DNA of 64,000 nt. Origin: Siderastrea radians. Taxonomy: Eukaryota > Cnidaria > Anthozoa > Scleractinia > Rhizangiidae. Position numbers and translations under genes: made by a program. The stretch covers positions 11,307,130 to 11,371,129 of the forward strand of contig OZ024898.1 of assembly GCA_964017195.1 (NCBI GenBank), given 5' to 3'. Under the pieces are notes generated by a model, which was not told the DNA's origin, searched no databases, and saw only the letters and a program-made list of their open reading frames with translations. The number at the start of each line of letters is the position of its first letter. The stretch's first letter is position 1. Of this stretch, positions 35,469 through 46,463 are shown piece by piece.

Positions 35469-37068
35469 TCTTGAACTTGGTTTGAATGTATTTCAGAGAG
35501 CGCTCAACTCTTAGAGGAGCATTGACAATTATAATAAACTGGTTCAAGACTTCAGAGGTTAAGTGCATCGTTTTATTACTACAGCACTGTGTCGTATGGC
35601 CGAAAGGTGACCACACTCAGGTAATATCAACGATTGACCGTTAAATTACAATAACTGGCAAAAAAGCGGAAATACGGTTGCTATGAGATATAAAAAATAC
35701 GTTAGTTTATCATATAAATAATGTGATTGTTATTGCGGAAATACGGTTGCTATGAGATATAAAGACAGCGTTATTTTATCATATAAATAATGTGATTGTC
35801 ATTCACAGTTTGGGAGATTGTGTTACTTTATCACAAAGTTCTTGAGGAGGTATCTGTTTCTGTGGGAGCATGAACTTGCCAACTCATTTCGCTTGTTTAG
35901 ACTGCAGAGATCCTTTTTACAGATGATTATGTATTTTTCAAAAAGACAAATTACATTTCTTAGTAATGTTGTTGTAAGGTTTGCATTGTTTGATGATTTT
36001 CCACTTTAGGTTGAAAGGCTTGTTGTTGTCTTTGAGTGTCCATATGTGCTTTAATGATAATTCAGTCTCGTGTCTCTTGTTTTGATGTCGGAAGGAAGAT
36101 GTGTGGTTTTTGTAACGTCCTTTGAAGTCCTACGTATGAATCTGTTGATGTTTCAGTCGCGACGGTTACTTGGTAGACTACGTTTGATGTCAGGCATTTT
36201 CCTTCGAGGAGGCATTAATCTTTTCTTCGGCAGTTACACTCTTTGTCGAGTGTTTGGGTTGAATTTCGGGACTGGTTGCAATCTGATAGCAGTTTTTTGT
36301 TGTGTGACGAGATGATTGTTTTCATATTTGGCATGCAGGAATAGCTTAGCTATAGTGTGTGGCGGTTAAAGATCTTGTGTAATAGGTGATTTTTTGGGAA
36401 GCATCTGTCGACGATATTTAGGAACCTTCTTCCCAGATTGGTCTTCACGTTAGAGTTCCATGGTGGTTTATACCATATAACTCTTCTTTGGCGATTTTTA
36501 GGTGCTTTTGGGCTGGCTGTGGTTTATATGTTAGCTTGTAGCTGTAGCCACTTTCGTCAAGGGCTTTTTGGTAAGGAGGGATGGCTGCGTCAAAAACATT
36601 TTTGCTTGATGAAATGCTGGTTAGTCGCTTGTTTATGTTTGCCGGGATGTTCTTTGGTAGTGCAGGCGGGTGGTTACTTTGGCAGTTGACGTAGAGAAGC
36701 TTGTTGTTTGGTTTCATGAAGGGTTTGTAAGAGTTACTTGTGAGGTCGAAGGTTATATCTAAAAAGTTGATGGTTTTCTTATTAGCTTCAACTGTGATCC
36801 TTAGGCCATTATATGATAAAATAACGCTGTCTTTATATCTCATAGCAACCGTATTTCCGCAATAACAATCACATTATTTATATGATTTAATAAGGCTGTT
36901 TTCATATCTCATAGCAACCGTATTTTCGCTTTTTTTGCCAGTTATTGTAATTTAACGGTCAATCGTTGATATTACCTGATGGGTGTGGTCACCTTTTGGC
37001 CATACGAAACAGTGCTGTAGTAATGAAACGATGCACTACCTCTGAAGTCTTGAACCAGTTTATTATAA
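35464..37068 (-). mobile_element. Penelope-like element 4 with inverted flanking repeats
   Basis: The central coding remnant (36843-35810) is bracketed by inverted arms: 35464-35810 is the reverse complement of about 36820-37068 (for example GGTAATATCAACGATTGACC at 35620 and its complement at 36959). Both arms end in (AT)n tracts. Penelope-like elements are known for complex inverted or tandem terminal repeats, which this matches. Confidence 0.75.
35810..36843 (-). pseudogene. Penelope-like RT thumb and GIY-YIG endonuclease, broken
   Basis: The open part begins RYKDSVILSYNGLRITVEAN followed by NFLDITFDLTSNSYKPFMKP, NHPPALPKNIPANINKR and SSSKNVFDAAIPPYQKAL, all characteristic of Penelope RT C-termini. 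Further on, in changing frames, are RIVDRCFPKNHLLHKIFN, LSYSCMPNMKT, TSSFRHQNKRHETELS and FEKYIIICKKDLCSLNKRNE with LASSCSHRNRYLL, the endonuclease end. Several stops and frameshifts show it is dead. The catalytic RT palm is absent (5' truncation). Confidence 0.8.
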
Positions 37069-37069
37069 T

Positions 37070-37108
<39 letters not shown>

Positions 37109-37197
37109 TTATATATATATATATATATATATAACCAAAAAATGGAGTGAAATTCTCATCTACTACAAAGTGCTCAATAGCTGAACTAGAGCGGTGA
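37069..37197. repeat. (AT)n microsatellite and short spacer
   Basis: AT/TA run at about 37071-37131 with a small interruption, then 65 bp of ordinary sequence. Confidence 0.8.
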
Positions 37198-37399
37198 ATA
37201 ACAGTAAGAATTCAAGAGTTAGTTTTTATGGACATTTACTCGCTACTCTGAGTTTCATGCCTCATGCGAGGCAATCATCAGGCGACTGCCTGAATGTAAC
37301 CGTTTTTTCTGGCAGTCGCCTGATGATTGCCTCGCATGAGGCATGAAACTCAGAGTAGCGAGTAAATGTCCATAAAAACTAACTCTTGAATTCTTACTG

Positions 37400-37403
<4 letters not shown>
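37198..37403. repeat. Perfect 93-bp-arm palindrome
   Basis: Arms 37198-37290 and 37311-37403 are exact reverse complements, with a 20-bp spacer. Each arm contains CTGATGA..GAAAC separated by a hairpin (TGCCTC GCAT GAGGCA), which resembles the catalytic core of a hammerhead ribozyme. Helix I is not convincing, so the ribozyme reading is only a suggestion. It adjoins Penelope element 4 and an (AT)n tract. Confidence 0.85.

Positions 37404-37457
<54 letters not shown>
37404..37457. repeat. (AT)n microsatellite
   Basis: Uninterrupted TA run directly after the palindrome. Confidence 0.9.
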
Positions 37458-37460
<3 letters not shown>

Positions 37461-37895
37461 ACAATTATTCTACGAGGGCGCGCTGGATATGAAATGATAG
37501 ATAACCAACGAGGCGCGTAGCGCCGAGTTGGTTATAATCATTTCATATCCATCAAGCCCGAGTAGAATAATTGTTTTATTAAAAACTTAACTACTATTTT
37601 TGTTAAAAAAAATTAAGAAAGAAATCGAAAAATGAGAAAAGGGATAAAAAGGGAGCAAGAATCGATCACATGACTGAACGAAAAAGGCGCCAAAACCTTG
37701 CGAAGTGTTGCAGCGTTTCATTGCAAAGCTGAATGAATCAATGAAAACTGCTCGAAAGTGAACGAAGTGGCACAAGTTTGGGAAAAAATTCTTCTATGGT
37801 ACATGTTTGATTTTTCCCGAAACATTGTTGAAATCATCGTTCAAAGCGGATTGAAGCTGTACAATTTCACCATATTAGCTGCTGGAGTTGAAACA

Positions 37896-38258
37896 GTAAC
37901 ATATTCCAAGTACCTACAATACACATGAATACACATAACAATGAGATATGGAAGGGTGAAAATGGGTGCTGTCCACGAGTGTGGACAGCGGTATATTCAT
38001 GTGCATGAAGGTCTAGCACCGCGTCATGCCACTGGGGGTGGGCGGGCGGGTTCGTTCCTACTACCAGTGATGTCGTAGGAGAAATGTGCACAATAGAAGA
38101 AAACATGATAATATATACAGCGTAGAGAATTGTGGGATATATATTGTTATGTTAATGTTCATTTATTATTTCCGGTACTTGAAATAGTAACATATTCCAA
38201 GTACCTACAATACACATGAATACACATAACAATGAGATATGGAAGGGTGAAAATGGGT
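37896..38258 (-). repeat. Ngaro 3' split repeats B2, A2, B1
   Basis: B2 37896-37967 and B1 38187-38258 share GTAACATATTCCAAGTACCT onward. A2 38051-38186 matches A1 at 43810-43945 with a few changes. 83 bp separate B2 from A2. Confidence 0.85.
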
Positions 38259-38353
38259 TGCAAAATCCAACCGTTCGACTCTGGGTAATGGACACAGAGA
38301 TGGGAAAGAAGAAAACCTAGCCAAAAATGAGTTTATTCTCCCATTCTCCAAAA

Positions 38354-39687
38354 CTACCGCGGGAAGGCTGGAATAAAATCTTTAAGGCTATTACAATTCT
38401 GATACAAAACCCCTGGATCTGCAATGTTTACTTCTCGACCAGAAAGGGTCGTGGAAGGAGAATTGGTGGACATTACTTTCGATAACTGCATATAATAGGT
38501 CGCAGTAGAGCGGTGGCGCCAGCCAACGTGTCCCATAACATCCTGCAGTCCCGCGCCCGCAAGGGCGAGGGTGATAGCGCAACCCGATCTAAAACCGTGA
38601 AGTGTTGCTGCTTGTGCAAGGTTTCCTTCGTCAAGGTAGACTCTGAAGCGAGAATCTGCCGCCGAGGATGAAAAAGGTCTATCAACAATCCCCCCATCTG
38701 GGGTAATAGGGCGGAATAAAAAACCGCTTGTAATGTCAATACCTATACCCTTTGCAAAGGTTACGTAAAGGTCAATTGCTTTAACAGGGCATATATCGGC
38801 ATTCTGGTTGCGACGAATGGCAAAAAGGTTCGAAGAACCATCACGTAGAGTCTTCCCCCAAACATGGTTGAATAGTAAACCGCTATTATCCGGGAAGCGG
38901 AGAATTTCGGGTGTCTTAACCTGACTGAGATCGCCGGGTCTATCTCCACTGAAAAAGAGTGTTTTGAAAAAGGCCTGGTCTCTTAATAAAACAAACATGT
39001 CAATCGGAGTTAAATCCTCTGACCGCAATTTACGATCGATGAGGTGACTTAACTGTAAAAGATCATTAACGAAAAAAGGAGTGGCTTGTTTGGGTGTTGC
39101 TTGAGCTTGCAACTGTTCTGCGGTAACACACTTAAGGTATTGTTTTAGTGAAAGATCGGTAGCCGGATTCCCCAGCAGAAGTCTCGGGTCCCATTCTCCT
39201 CTCCTGCCGACTTCATTAAAAATTGTACGCAACTTTCCAATCAAGGAGTCCACGGTGCCAAAAGCCAGACGCGTTGGACATGGACAGGGAAAGGAACCTT
39301 TGCGTGCGTAGAAATGACAACCGGCGTAATGAACTTTTGTCTTCCCCTTTTGATCTTTCCATACCAAAAAACGACATAGCTCGCGAGGAGTAACAGTGGA
39401 AATATCCTTTGGGAAAGGAAGGGAGGCTAAGAAGAACTCCAATTCCTTTTGAAGGTACGACTTTTGCTTTGAGTAGGACGTGTTAGCAGATAGGCTCGCG
39501 ATTTGTGAAAGGCGGTTATCAAGAGCAGAGACGTCCAGAGTAACGTCAGTCCTTTGGGTATGGCCAACGGTTAGGTTTTCCTCTTGTAACCACAATTCTG
39601 ACAGTAACGGAAAGTGGCGTCATTGGCATATTCACAGCGAGGACAAGAGACTGACTGGCAAAAAAGTTTAGGGGCCGTTGGCAAAGG
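38354..39687 (-). pseudogene. Ngaro tyrosine recombinase with N-terminal zinc ribbon (frameshift)
   Basis: The main frame (39595-38354, 413 codons) has the tyrosine recombinase signature: SGDRPGDL (first Arg), HGFRSGCA (H-x-x-R), GHVGWR (His/Trp) and ATYYMQ (Tyr nucleophile). Just upstream, in another frame and after an acceptor TTTTCCCTTCAG at 39688, is a zinc ribbon CPRCEYANDATFRYCQNCGY. The two frames meet at about 39580, so a one-base change separates ribbon from recombinase. The enzyme would integrate the circular DNA intermediate. The product is intact over the catalytic part only. Confidence 0.85.
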
Positions 39688-39909
39688 CTGAAGGGAAAAC
39701 GAAGAAGGAAAACAAAAAATAAATGAACAAAATTTATTGTCACTTCGATCATTACAAAGTTAAGAAAAAAGTTACCAAACATTCTATAGAACAAATACAA
39801 TCTATAATTGACTATCAAAACAAAAAACTGTTCTAGCGGATGTACAGATCATTTTGATAAGTATATGTTCGCAAACAACAAATATATAACAAAAGGCGCA
39901 ACAAATGTC

Positions 39910-42190
39910 TTAAATTCTGAAAGCCCAGAGGTCCCATGGCAGTTTAAACGAGTCTGAGAAACCATGTGGAGAAGGCGTAAGAAGCGCGCCTTGTTCCCCT
40001 TTGCAAGAAAGCTTAAGAGAAGCGAAAGCCGAGTGAAATAGAATTGGCCACCAGTATCGTCTAGGGTGAACATCGGGGACAACAATAGTGCATCGCAAAT
40101 GATTAGCCCGCAGATGATTAAAAACTTGCCCAATCAAAAGTATAGGAGGAAAAATATACGGGTTACTTAAGATGGAACTACGATCCGGGTGGTCAAAATT
40201 TTGCGCAAAGAAATCCACGCCAGAGGAACAGGGGGTAGGATACGGTGTAAAATGAGGCAAGGAAACCCCATTGAGATCACTTTGAGAGTTTGAGTCCAAA
40301 GCCATAAGATCGACAGAATGACCATGTAAACCGCCAAAAGAAGGGTGTGATTGAAGGCGCTGCCACAAATGAAAAGCTAACTTACTGTCAGCAGGAGAAA
40401 AACGACGTGAAGGCTGATCAGCAGGATTAACACTCGAGGGGATATGGATAACTGAAAGGTGCACATTAAGGTCTAGGACCACTTCCGCTAACCGCTTTAG
40501 CGCGTCAGAAAAAAGGCTCGACCGGGCAGCTTGAGACTGCCAGGCCTGAACAAGGGATAGGTTGTCCACATAAGCATCAACCCTAGCGTCACGAAGATCA
40601 TCACGAAAAGAAAGAAGAGTGTTGGTAAGGGCCTTGGTTTCTTTAGTGGCAATATTTAACACTGCTGTAGAAGGCGTCCAATAGTCGGAAACACTGACAT
40701 GACTTTTCCGGGGAAAAAGTCCTCCCCAAGCAAAAGAGGACGCGTCCGAATAAACAACGAACTGGAGGTGTCGCTCGTCGCGCCACTTTCCAATTCTAGC
40801 GACAACTGAAGGATCTGCCCAATGCTGCACTTCAGCTCTGAGCGGAGGCGAGATGCGAATAGGCTTAGAGGATTTTGAACCCTTGCTAATCGCGAGGTTC
40901 ATCTCATTGGTATAAAGGCGAGAATCCTGTACTGCAAGGCGAAAAGAAATACATTTACCCGCGAGACGCTGAAGGGTGACAGTCGAAACGCAACTCCCAC
41001 AGAGAATTGAGTTTACCAAAGCAAGAAAACTGGTTTGCTTATCGGGAGTTAAGTAAAAAGCTTCTAGGTCAGAATCAGAGATAAAACCGAGGTATTTTAT
41101 TCTTTTTTGCGGGGTGAAAACACACTTTTTTAGTCCAAGGGTGTACCCAAGAGAAGTGAGGGTATATGCAGCAAGGAAAACCGCAGCCTTGGAAGCTTCA
41201 AGACGTGTTTCGTCAGAAGGGGTAGCTAAAGTACTCGCCGAAGGGTAGGAGGTTTTGGATTGCAACTCACCATTGTGCCTATCGTCAATATACAAAGAAC
41301 ATGGTACTCCTACTGAACGCAAAAAATGCGATACTAGGAGACCTGTAGAATGATAAACATAGGCAGAAATTTTCCAACCAAAAGGAATGGTGTTGGAAAC
41401 AAAAATACCATCCTCTCCACCTAATGCCAAAGAAAGTACGACTAGACACATCCAAAAGAATATGATCATAGCCAGATTTATCGTCCAGCGTTGTCTGGTA
41501 ACATCCTTTTGTGAGGTATCTGGGTAATTGCGATAAGTTGTCCAAACGAAAAGGGCGGTCAACCATCCAAAGGTTCAGAAAGCGGTTATCGTGACAAAGG
41601 CGAGGTTTTGTCGGTTCAACAGTCAAAGGCATGACGAGATGTGGAGGGTCCACCTCACCAACCCTCCCTAAGACTGATATAGCGCCACTACACACCCTTT
41701 CAAGCAACGTGTTGACAATAAAATCAACAAAATTATTACAAGATTTGTTATTATCAAATTCAATGCGGGGGGGAATAACAGAGTCATAAGCGCGTCCCTT
41801 AAAATGTCCTTTGAACGGCCGAAAAAACTTGAAGAGAGAGACTTTATTCTTAATCCAGTCAAGGACTTCATCCGCGCGGTCATAGGTACTGAGACTCGCA
41901 ATTTTCTCCCAGACTTCGCTGTGAAGGTGAAGCTGACCAGCAATGAAAACATCAGGGTTACGGAAACGGAGGGTCGTAATGTCAGGGACAAATCTTCCCG
42001 GAACAGATACTTTGAACAAAGCCAAAATCGAAACAAGGGGCTGTCATTTCCACCTCAGACTCTAGTGGCCACATATCCATGGTTACCCACTCATTGACTC
42101 TAGACTTGAAGACAGCAACACAGGGAGTGGGATCAAATGTACTGTGCTCGGCACGAGGCGTGAGCGGTTTTGCTTGATTCTACAGGGCAA
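39910..42190 (-). pseudogene. Ngaro reverse transcriptase and RNase H (frameshifted)
   Basis: Likely begins after acceptor TTGCCCTGTAG near 42180. One frame runs to about 42010, then 42025-41405 (LTVEPTKPRLCHDNRFLN, LDDKSGYDHILLDV). An extra base in an A/T run at 41401-41405 then shifts to the frame 41562-39910. That frame has IPFGWKISAYVYHSTG, the catalytic CSLYIDD, and an RNase H domain (VVYSDASSFAWGG, ATKETKAL, AYVDNLS, NPADQPSR). RT copies element RNA and RNase H removes it. Two or more shifts make this copy defective. Confidence 0.85.
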
Positions 42191-42498
42191 AACAGAAAAA
42201 TGCTGGAATTAAAAACCCAAGTAGAAAGAAAAAGGCGAAAATGTAAAGTAAAAAACAAAATAGTGGCCACCAGAGGAGGAAGAATGACAGCTTGACCCAG
42301 ATAAACCGGGAGGAGAGTTGTACCCCTGTTTCAAGCGACAATCCAACTCAACTGGTAACAAAAGGAAAGGGAAACGAAAAAAAGCCGCAAACAAGAAAAA
42401 CAAAAGAAGGGAGAACAAACGCTAACAAAAACTAAACAACAACAAAAAACACTTTATTATAACTCGATTCAGCATGAGTTGACAACATTTAATGGAAA

Positions 42499-42674
42499 TT
42501 ATGGCTTATTTTGAGGATGAGCAGATTTTGCATTTTGAAAGGCAATGCAATTTCTTAACAAATGCTGACTAGAACCACAAAAATAGCACAAGCTTGAGCG
42601 GACACGATGGGCGGGGTAGAAACGATATCCGAAAATTGGCGGCCTCGCGCGCCAAAAGAAATTACAAACAAAAG
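42499..42674 (-). CDS. Ngaro gag 3' exon with CCHC knuckle
   Basis: After acceptor TTTTCTCTTTCTAG the frame reads FWRARPPIFGYRFYPAHRVR then CYFCGSSQHLLRNC, a C-x2-C-x4-H-x4-C zinc knuckle typical of Gag, and stops at 42499. It is followed, in transcript order, by the RT gene. Intermediate gag exons were not found. Confidence 0.55.
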
Positions 42675-43172
42675 CTAGAAAGAGAAAACCGAACAAAAAA
42701 TAAGTGAAAACGTGATTTGCATAAGGTGAGAAAAAATTCACAAACAAACTGCCGTGTTTGCTGTACGGGAAATGAATAAATAAATAACAACGTGCAAAGC
42801 ACGTTATGGCTCGTTGGCCCTATTAAGAGGGAAAATAAAACTTGATAAACTGCACAAACAACCAGCAGCTTTTCCAGCGTGTGGCAAAATGAGATGTTTT
42901 AAAAAAGCAAACGAGCAAACCATGTTTTACTGAGAGCAAAAAACCTTTAGCCACACTTGTAGAATATAACATACACTACCGCGTTAGAGGCGTTTTACAA
43001 AAACACCAAAAACATATTTGAACAACATAAGTTCAAGATTTTCACTCGCGCTCGAGCGGCAAAAATTGTCCGATCAGTCGTGCCTAACCGGTAAATTGCA
43101 TTCAATTGCATTCAAGTGACATGTCGAAATTCCGACCAGCATTTGTTTGCAACAGGATTTTCATTCACTCGT

Positions 43173-43500
43173 AAAGCTCTCAGTCGCTCTCGAGAGCATC
43201 ACTCGCACTCGAGTGGCATCACTCACAAAACACCGGAGTGGTTAAATAACGCTCGACTAGCAAACTGCATTTCTCATGGTCGAGTAACAAGCTTTTCTTC
43301 AGTCGCTCTCGACTGGCATCACTCGCACTCGAGTGGCATCACTCACAAAACACCGGAGTGGTTAAATAACCCTCGACTAGCAAACTGCATTTCACATGGT
43401 CGAGTAACAAGCTTTCCTTCAGTCGCTCTCGACTGGCATCGCTCGCACTCGAGTGGCATCACTCGCATTAAATAACACGCCGCACTCGAGTGGCATACAT
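43173..43500. repeat. 120-bp satellite units
   Basis: CACTCGAGTGGCATCACTCA recurs at 43207 and 43327, exactly 120 bp apart, with partial units on both sides. CTCGAGTGGCAT-type palindromes fill the unit. It lies in the gag intron. Confidence 0.85.
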
Positions 43501-43577
43501 CTCAAAAACAGACGTAAGAGCAAAAATAAGCTAAAACCAGTAAATGAAACGGGAAGAAAGGAAAACGGTTGTTTTAC

Positions 43578-43784
43578 CTCAAGTGGAGGATCAGGGACTG
43601 CGTGAGGTCCAGCAACTTCAGCAATTTCAGCAACTTCTGGTTCGGCCACGTGTGCAGGACCCGGAGCAGGAACGGCAACCGCCGGTTGAGGACCTTGAGG
43701 AACAGGCAATTCTGCTTGGGCGTTTGCTAAAATATCTTGAGCTCTAACTTGCAAAGGCCGTTGGATTTGCGGCGGTTGGGCCAT
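43578..43784 (-). CDS. Ngaro gag first exon
   Basis: ATG at 43784 opens a 69-codon Pro/Ala-rich frame starting MAQPPQIQRPLQVRAQ, ending in a phase-0 donor CTTGAG/GTAAAA. It starts 26 bp inside from the A1 repeat. Low-complexity N-termini are common in Gag-like ORF1 proteins. Assignment depends on position within the element. Confidence 0.5.
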
Positions 43785-43809
43785 GACGCGGTGCCAACAG
43801 AGTAATGAC

Positions 43810-43945
43810 TTCGTTCCTACTTCAAGTGATGTCGTAGGAGAAATGTGCACAATAGAAGAAAACATGATAATATATACAGCGTAGAGAATTGTGGGATATA
43901 TATTGTTATGTTAATATTCATTTATTATTTCCGGTACTTGAAATA
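43810..43945 (-). repeat. Ngaro A1 repeat
   Basis: 136 bp, nearly identical to A2 at 38051-38186. It marks the 5' end of the element on the minus strand. Confidence 0.85.
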
Positions 43946-44890
43946 GAACAAGTTTGTAATCTGTTCGCACAACGGAGCCATCATGTGCGTGTTTGATCGA
44001 AATGAAGACAGAACCAATTTGAACTTGAAGAAGTAATTTCTATGCAGCTCAGAAGCAAGATTACTGTAGCGAGGAACATTAGAATTCACCATCATAGTTT
44101 GTTTAATGCAATTGAAAGCACAAAATGCAGCTGTTCTCGGTTTAGAGGTTGCGGACGGAATGGTAAAAACAACATTCAAACAACTGGAAAAGCGATTCAA
44201 CTCCGTTTACATGGCATCCGATTTCTATCTGAGCATTTGGACCTGTTGGAACACAGAGCTACAACGAGTGCAGGTAAACCAGTGTCAATTTTGCGTGTTA
44301 AAGCCGAAAAAATTTTCGCCCTTCCTTCGGCCTTCTTGGTAGTTTGCAACTGTAGTTTGTTTAGTACTTGTTTAGACTGCTTCATGATTTTCGCACCGAA
44401 TCGTCATGAATGTGTGACAGTTGTTATTAAATGCTTCTGCCCCATTTCACTGTGTTTTATTTTGCCTTGTCTTGATATTTTGAAGTGGAAAGGCTTCCTG
44501 ATAAAACCTACCGTTTGTTCAACTTTAATGATCGACGTGACGATCGATGAAAGAAATTAATTGTAAACACAACGCTCAATGCTTAAATTTCTAATTTCTT
44601 TTTCTGCACAGGTTCTTCAAACAATTTTGACTTGTGTTAGACGACGCTGTTAGTGACGCTGTTGGAATTTCTGCTTAATTCAAATTCGCTGCCAAGTGAT
44701 TTTTCTTGTCTATTTTTCTCGCCGGGCTGCTGGCGAGGAAAAAACTTCCAGCTCACTTTGTTCATTTTGTTGTTGAGTGTTCGTTGTCCATATTTGGTCA
44801 CAGCAGGTATATGAGCTGATAGCCTGGCTCCGTCCAGCCAATCAGAATGGTAGATATCCAATATACCTAGTCCAGTTTTTAATAAATATA

Positions 44891-45016
44891 TCTATATATA
44901 TAAAATAATCACAAATGACGACGAAACACCGCAAATTCCTTTTACACCTATATTTCGACCACATTCAGTGATCTTCTTCAGGGTGACTAATTAACGCAGT
45001 GGGGAGAAGCACACAA
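44891..45016. other. Short repeat remnant
   Basis: Begins with a TA-rich stretch and has CACATTCAGTGATCTTCTTC, reminiscent of Penelope terminal repeats, but too short for a firm call. Confidence 0.35.
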
Positions 45017-45208
45017 GCTAACAAGCTCAATTGGTTAGAGCGCTGCACCGGTATCGCAGAGGTCAGGGTTGAAATCCCGGCAAGCCTGATTTTTTCAGGC
45101 TTTCTTTTCGCAACTGCATAATTTGCGTTAATAACTGCGAGGATCTTCTTTACATTTATTTCTTTATTCCGCAGTTCAAATATATGAATTTCATATATTC
45201 ATAATTTC
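45017..45208 (+). repeat. tRNA-headed SINE, copy 1
   Basis: Head with A-box-like GCTCAATTGGTTAGAGC and a B-box variant (GGTTGAAATCCC), then a tail with TTTTTTCAGGCTTTCTTTTC and AACTGCGAGGATCTTC. It matches copy 2 at 45263-45454 along its length, 246 bp away. Confidence 0.65.
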
Positions 45209-45262
45209 ATCTTCATCTTTCCCGGGTATATTACGAACCAATTTAACGACCAGCTCCCAGTT

Positions 45263-45454
45263 GGCTTGTTAGCTCAATTGGTTAGAGCGCTGCACCGGTA
45301 TCGTAGAGGTCAGGGTTCGAATCCCGACAAGCCTGATTTTTTCAGGCTTTCTTTTCGCAACTGCATAAGTTGCGTTAAAAACTGCGAGGATCTTCTTTAC
45401 ATTTATTTCTTCATTCCGCAGTTCAAATATATGAATTTCATATATTTATAATTT
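45263..45454 (+). repeat. tRNA-headed SINE, copy 2
   Basis: The head (45263-45333) pairs GGCTTGT with ACAAGCC and has intact A box (TTAGCTCAATTGG) and B box (GGTTCGAATCC). The T-stem is one base short and position 33 is C instead of T, so it is a tRNA relative (loop GGT), not a working tRNA. Tail as in copy 1. Confidence 0.65.
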
Positions 45455-45459
45455 AAATT

Positions 45460-46463
45460 AAACACGTCGCTAAAAAAATTCAAAACCATATGTTCCCGTA
45501 TATGATAAAACCAAGAAAGAAATCATTTCTATGTCGGCTGGAAAATCTGTGGATATGACTGATATAAATCATGGACACAACATCGTAAACTAAAACTAAA
45601 CCACGTTATGGGAAGAGAAAACAGGTTTAAAAACCTACAGACACGCTTGAATAAACAAGCTAATTTATGCAAATTGCAATCTTATAAACACGTCCCTATC
45701 AATTTCAAAGTACCAAACAAAGCTGTTTCAAAAACCTTGCAAAGTACAGTCAAAATTATCCATATCAAGCACAGATAAAATCTTTTGAACCAACATCTTG
45801 CTCAAAGATACATAGCCAAAACAGCTGTTTCATAACACAAATCATAAAAGAACAAAATAAATTACAGTTTCTCGTCAACAAGTCTATTTTTGGAACGAGG
45901 TTAATTGTTTTCGTCACGTACTCACGTTCCTCCATTGGCCAAGACAAAGTTCAATTTTACCTGCCCTTACAATAGCTTTAGGAAATTACCATCAATTCCA
46001 CCACACCAAGCCTTTACTGAAAATATAATATTCGAGAGGAAAAAGTAGAAAAGCACATTTGCGCTGATCGTTTCCGTCCCCATATGTACATTCAACATGG
46101 CCGGTAAGCTTAACCTTGTCTGACCTTCAGCTTCAGTAAGCGGATTCTAACCAGCTCTTTCATTGGTAGAATGTACTCTTAGCTTAGTAGCCTCAATCTG
46201 ATTGGTGCCACATAGTGCCACATAAATTCCGCGGGGGGGTGTACTCCCATGTGAGAGGTGCATGGATGCTCGTCGTCTCGCGTTCTCCGTCTGTTTTAGC
46301 ATAGCCTTAATTTAAATTTTCCGACGAGCATTCCCGCCCGTCTCATATGAGATTTCCCCTCCGAAACAAAAATGACAAAAATACATACATACATACATAC
46401 AAACAAACATAGAAAGCGAAAAACTTCACGCTGGCTAAGACCCTATGTTTTCAACATAGGTCA
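45460..46463. repeat. Second, partial copy of the nested element
   Basis: Matches 26222-27195: shared AAACACGTCGCTAAAAAAAT start, Gly-rich GGGGGTGTACTCCCATGTGA block, CATA microsatellite and CCTATGTTTTCAACATAGG end. Confidence 0.75.

Larger units (their letters stand above)
37896..43945 (-). mobile_element. Ngaro-type (tyrosine recombinase) retrotransposon, full length
   Basis: On the minus strand the order is A1 (43945-43810), gag exons, RT-RNase H, zinc ribbon plus tyrosine recombinase, B1 (38258-38187), A2 (38186-38051), B2 (37967-37896). A repeats are 136 bp and B repeats 72 bp; B1 and A2 are contiguous. This split-direct-repeat layout defines Ngaro elements. It inserted without an evident target duplication, as expected of a recombinase rather than an integrase. 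Internal frameshifts indicate the copy is not autonomous now. Confidence 0.85.
37474..44890. repeat. Second HR1 copy, split by the Ngaro element
   Basis: 37474-37895 matches the left third and 43946-44890 the right two thirds of the copy at 33963-35345. The break corresponds to ...GAGTTGAAAC / TGAACAAGTT at 34400/34401 in the uninterrupted copy. Confidence 0.75.

Noticed and set aside
37198..37403. Calling the palindrome a hammerhead ribozyme outright
   Set aside because: The core motifs and helix II are present, but helix I next to the cleavage site does not pair in the sequence as read.
45263..45333. Functional tRNA-Thr
   Set aside because: The T stem is short by one base, position 33 is C, and the sequence continues into a repeated SINE tail shared with a neighbouring copy.
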